NCBI GenBank assembly: GCA_016716385.1 | Contig: JADJWL010000023.1 | Span: 1 to 20,209, forward strand | DNA from: Bryobacterales bacterium | GTDB lineage: Bacteria; Acidobacteriota; Terriglobia; Bryobacterales; Bryobacteraceae | DNA length: 20,209 nt | Direction of reading: 5' to 3' | In this document: piece by piece, positions 17,391 to 20,209 of the stretch | Layout of the letters: the number at the start of each line of letters is the position of its first letter | Position numbering within the stretch: the first letter of the stretch is position 1 | The notes under the pieces: generated by a model | Told to the model about the DNA's origin: nothing | Seen by the model: only the letters and a program-made list of their open reading frames with translations | Databases searched by the model: none | Translations under genes and position numbers: made by a program

Positions 17391-18337
17391 ATGCAGAAGT
17401 TGCCTTCGTTCCTTCTTTGCCTTGCGGCGCTCGCCGGACTGTGCGCCTGCAAGCAGACCTCGTCCTCGCGGCGGGCGGCTCCCTACGACCAGGGTCCGGC
17501 GTTGTTCGCGGTCACTTCCGGGGACAAGTTCGGCTACATCAACGCCCAGGGCGACATCGTGATCGAGCCGCGGTTCCTGCGGGCCCTGTCGTTCTCCGAC
17601 GGACTTGGCGCCGTGCAGACGAGACCGGCCGCTGGGGTTCGTCGATCGCATGGGCAAGTACGCGATTGAGCCGACATTCGAGCAGGTGCTGCCGTTCGCC
17701 GAGGGGTATGCCTCCGTGAGGGGTCGGCAACAAATTCACTGTGATCGACACCTCGGGCACTGCCATGTTCGAGGCAAAATATGCCGGCGTGAGCCAGTTC
17801 TTTGAAGGACTGGCGCCGACCCTGATGAGTATGCCTGTGCCTGGAGGAGTGATGGCGACGGCCTGGGGCTTCATCAATCCGAATGGAGATTTCGTGATCC
17901 CGGCCCAGTATGATGGCGTCACGCCCTTCTCCGACGGTCTCGCCGCCGTGCGTGCCCTCGGCAAACTGTGGGGCTATATTGATCGCGACGGGAAGTACGT
18001 GATCGAACCCCGGTTTGAGACGGCCAACCGGTTCTCCGAAGGGCTGGCGTCGGTCGAAGAGGGCCTCTCCGCCAAGTATCGCTGGGGGTTCATCGACACC
18101 AAGGGCAAGATGGTGATCGAACCCCGGTTCTCCCTGGCCCGCATCTTCTCTGAAGGACTGGCTGGCGTGCAGGTGGAGGATGCCAAGTGGGGGTACGTCG
18201 ACCGGCAAGGCGAGTGGGTGATCAAGGCAGAGTTCGACGATGTCTCCCCGTTCGTCGAGGGAATCGCTCTTGTCAAGAAGGGCGATGACCAGCTCTACAT
18301 CGATAAGACCGGCAAACAGATCTGGCCGAAGCAGTAG
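17391..18337 (+). CDS. WG-repeat lipoprotein (frameshifted)
   Basis: About 315 residues after repair. The start MQKLPSFLLCLAALAGLCAC is a lipoprotein signal peptide with lipobox LCAC, predicting an acylated Cys20. About eight WG repeats follow, each with the pattern (W/F)GYIDxxGxxVIEPRFxxxxxFSEGLAxV: FGYINAQGDIVIEPRF, GFVDRMGKYAIEPTF, VIDTSGTAMFEAKY, WGFINPNGDFVIPAQY, WGYIDRDGKYVIEPRF, WGFIDTKGKMVIEPRF, WGYVDRQGEWVIKAEF and the terminal LYIDKTGKQIWP. WG repeats are thought to form a beta-sheet ligand-binding or scaffold surface; their substrate is generally unknown. Breaks lie near 17619-17640 and 17716-17726; the region from about 17740 to the TAG at 18337 is clean. A TAGAAT at 17348-17353 may be the -10, but no good -35 or ribosome-binding site was found. 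Confidence 0.83.
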
Positions 18338-18367
18338 TCTCCCGGTACTGGTACGGCGCTGGACGCG

Positions 18368-18373
18368 TATAAT
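18368..18373 (+). promoter_or_regulatory. -10 hexamer placing the transcript start at the ATG
   Basis: A perfect TATAAT ends six bases before the ATG at 18380, so a transcript starting at the usual distance would begin at the start codon. There is no purine-rich ribosome-binding site between them (GGGGCC only) and no good -35 box. Confidence 0.55.
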
Positions 18374-18379
18374 GGGGCC

Positions 18380-19304
18380 ATGTGGCCTCCGGTGCGGCTT
18401 GCTGTTCTCGGACTGCTGCCCCTCCTGGGCGCGGCCCAAGTCCCGAATGTCGCCGGAGTGGGTTACTGCGCTCCCACTGTGACAGTGGCCCCCGGACAGA
18501 TTGTCTCGGTCTTTGTCCGCACGGCGACGCATCTGAGCGAACCTGTCACGGCGAGCCAGTTCCCCCTTCCGACGACCTTGGCCGGGTTCACCGTCGTTCT
18601 CCACCAGACGTTCGCGGGGCCGGTGAATGTGCCTCTGCTGGCAGTGTATACGGCCGAGGCGTGTCCGCTGAAGGACCGCCGAACTGCCGGCCACTGATTG
18701 CGATCTCGCTGCAGATTCCCTTCGAGTTGGCTCCGAACGTACCTGGATCGCGGCGGCCGGAGAATTTTGCCGGCTGGTGGTACTGGACCAGGACAGCCAA
18801 GCGAGCCTCTGCCCGCTTTCCTCGGTTTCCCGATAACGCGCACGTCGCGAACTCGTGCGACGCGACCACGCCCCGCAACCGGGGCCGCCGGTGAATCCTG
18901 ATTCGTGCCGGCCGGCGGTGACGCACCCCGACGGTCGCTGGTGACGGCGGAAAATCCAGCTCGCGCCGGACAGCCGGTCACCATCTACCTCTATGGTCTC
19001 GGCCGCACCGATGAGCGGCTTCCGAGTGGAGCCGCCTCGCCCGCTCCGGCCGAGCCGCTAACGGACGTGCGGGCCGCGGTTGCTTAATGAGGCCAACCCT
19101 CCAGCGGCCCGTCCAGGCGCTTCTCGGGTCTCCGGCATTCGCCGGACTCACGCCGGGGCTGGCCGGACTGTACCAAGTCAATGTCCTGTTGGCCGCGCCG
19201 CCGGCCGACGCCCGCCTGTGGACCCGGCATACCCGCGAATGCGACGGTCAGCGTCGGGCGGGGGATATTCCTTCGCCGGCGCCAGCTTCTGCGTCGCGCC
19301 GTAG
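18380..19304 (+). CDS. Secreted protein with TIGR03437-type C-terminal domain (heavily frameshifted)
   Basis: Exported protein of about 308 residues resembling the Solibacter TIGR03437 family, uncharacterised beta-rich secreted domains very numerous in this lineage. Signal peptide MWPPVRLAVLGLLPLLGAAQ. Stitching the frames gives VTVAPGQIVSVFVRTATHLS, CRPLIAISLQIPFELAPNVP, RLVVLDQDSQAS, DNAHVANSCDATTP, VNPDSCRPAVTHPDGR, SLVTAENPARAGQPVTIYLY followed by GLGRTDE, GSPAFAGLTPGLAGLYQVNV, and an end close to NATVSVG and SFAGASFCVAP with TAG at 19302-19304. Breaks lie near 18680, 18770, 18835, 18905-18950, 19083-19100, 19215 and 19265, the highest density in the window. Because every conserved block survives in order, sequence error is likelier than decay, although a pseudogene cannot be excluded. 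The stop lies 20 bases from the convergent amidohydrolase stop. Confidence 0.7.
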
Positions 19305-19324
19305 GCTCTCTCCGCCAAGCCAAT

Positions 19325-20090
19325 CTACGCCGCGGAAGCGTGAAACTCCAGAACGCCTGCGCGACCGTTGTGACGATCGCCTGCTGGTAGAGAGCCCCGC
19401 GCTCAGCGGTGGCGTCAGCCGGGCTGTCCGTGTACCCGTCCATCGCCCGCCAGGTTCCCGGGTGCTCCGGACGGTACGGCCTCTGCCGTGTGCGGGATCG
19501 GTATCCGGGACGTTGTTCCGGCGCGGGCGCTCCGCCGCCACGCGTTCGCCGCGCAGGGCCAGCATCATCGGACGTCTCGAAGATTCCGCGTGGCCCGGCA
19601 GGCGCATCCCCTTGTGCGCGTCGAGCGCCACAAGCGCGTCCCAGGCAATCGTCCAACTGGACGCCGCGGCCACGTGCGCCGATGTTCGAGCGCGATATCA
19701 GCGCCACGAGTTGCGCCAGTTCGTGATTCCCGCCGTGCCTGTTCAGCAGGAACAGGCGCCTGAATCCGCTGCGCACCGCCGCCAGACGATTTCTTCGCAG
19801 CGCCCGGTAGTATGTCGCCGTCATCGGAGAACGTCCCGCCGAACGGGATGTGGTGCTGCGACAGCCGAACGGCAGCGGCGGCGCCACCAGCACGGGAATG
19901 CTCTTCGCGGCTTGCAGCGCCGCTTCGCGCGCAATGCTCCACCGTAACCAGTCTCAGCCCACCGGCAGGTGGGGGCCGTGTTGCTCGGTGGCGCCCAGTG
20001 GAAGCACCAGCAGCGCGGATGGCGCGGCGTCGCGCACTGCTCGCGCGTCAGATCAGCAAAAACAGGCTTGCAACTGGGTGAAATGCTCAC
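19325..20090 (-). CDS. Creatininase-family amidohydrolase (frameshifted)
   Basis: About 255 residues, the normal family length. The family are metal-dependent amidohydrolases including creatininase and MftE-like peptidases. Joined frames give LLVLPLGATEQHGPHLPVG (metal-binding Glu and His), SIPVLVAPPLPFGC, SQHHIPFGGTFS, TATYYRALRR, VRSGFRRLFLLNRHGGNHEL (the HGGNH metal and catalytic block; family members usually read NGHGGN), SSWTIAWDALVALDAHKGMR, LPGHAESS, HPGTWRAMDGYTDSPADATA and the end VLEFHASAA with TAG at 19327-19325. The GTG start at 20090 gives MSISPSCKPVFADLTRE. It is chosen because FADLTRE is typical of the family N-terminus and TATACT lies six bases upstream. At least five breaks occur (for example near 20040, 19945, 19840, 19650 and 19500). 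The substrate cannot be named. Confidence 0.75.
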
Positions 20091-20096
20091 CGCGTG

Positions 20097-20102
20097 AGTA
20101 TA
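20097..20102 (-). promoter_or_regulatory. -10 hexamer of the creatininase-family gene
   Basis: TATACT on the minus strand (AGTATA on plus) lies six bases before the GTG at 20090, the same spacing as for the gene at 18380, again with no ribosome-binding site between. The remaining bases to the right edge of the window (20103-20209) show no gene I can support. Confidence 0.5.
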
Positions 20103-20209
20103 GCAGCAGAAATCCCTGAGGGTATCTGGCGCAATACTGTCGCCGATTGCCTTTCCAGCGGTCTGGCCCCCATCGTGCAAGCGATGCAGCCATACCTACG
20201 GGATAGAAA

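Noticed and set aside
17534..18694. Minus-strand 386-codon open frame
   Set aside because: Antisense to the WG repeats; its apparent repeats are reverse-complement echoes of them.
1..20209. CRISPR array, tRNA/rRNA, insertion sequence or defence island
   Set aside because: No regularly spaced repeats, tRNA-like cloverleaf, transposase motifs or nuclease/helicase genes were seen on either strand.

Overview
The window is a high-GC bacterial chromosome segment that reads best as Acidobacteriota of the Bryobacterales/Solibacter group. This is judged from protein families recognised by eye, with no search run: an Oar-like TonB-dependent receptor with a carboxypeptidase-regulatory N-terminus, a secreted protein with the TIGR03437-type C-terminus, an acidobacterial RepA-like replication initiator, a WG-repeat lipoprotein, an SLH-domain surface protein with Cys-containing repeats, and a secreted LPNYxC-type protein of unknown function.

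Layout. 1-1029 (-) is a partial GT-B glycosyltransferase running off the left edge, directly behind a RepA-like gene (1045-2000, -). After a spacer with a good sigma70-like promoter comes a large SLH surface protein (2464-5700, +), a strong terminator, and an aspartyl/asparaginyl beta-hydroxylase (5781-6545, +). 12086 down to 6553 (-) is a tightly packed four-gene unit: a Spy/CpxP-like LTXXQ periplasmic protein, an ECF sigma factor, a zinc-finger anti-sigma factor with a long extracytoplasmic part, and the TonB-dependent receptor. Upstream of it on the same strand are a secreted alpha/beta hydrolase (12172-13287) and a SAM methyltransferase (13398-14350). A 51-bp divergent region leads to the LPNYxC-type secreted protein (14402-15719, +). 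Two tandem paralogues of a membrane-anchored CmcI-type methyltransferase/hydroxylase follow (17296 down to 15716, -), then the WG-repeat lipoprotein (17391-18337, +), the TIGR03437-type protein (18380-19304, +) and a convergent creatininase-family amidohydrolase (20090 down to 19325, -).

Many genes are split by single-base indels. Joining adjacent frames restores continuous family-like proteins almost everywhere, often at short homopolymers. I count roughly 35-40 breaks, densest after about 18.6 kb. This looks like uncorrected sequencing error, not mass gene decay, so such genes are given as one CDS with break points stated.

Most likely to repay attention: the LTXXQ/ECF sigma/anti-sigma/TonB-receptor operon, which resembles CnrX-type periplasmic sensing coupled to an outer-membrane receptor; the tandem CmcI-like pair; the RepA-like gene with recurring TTCCCT motifs upstream; and several genes with a -10 hexamer 6-11 nt before the start codon, suggesting leaderless transcription. 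No tRNA, rRNA, CRISPR array, insertion sequence or defence system was seen.
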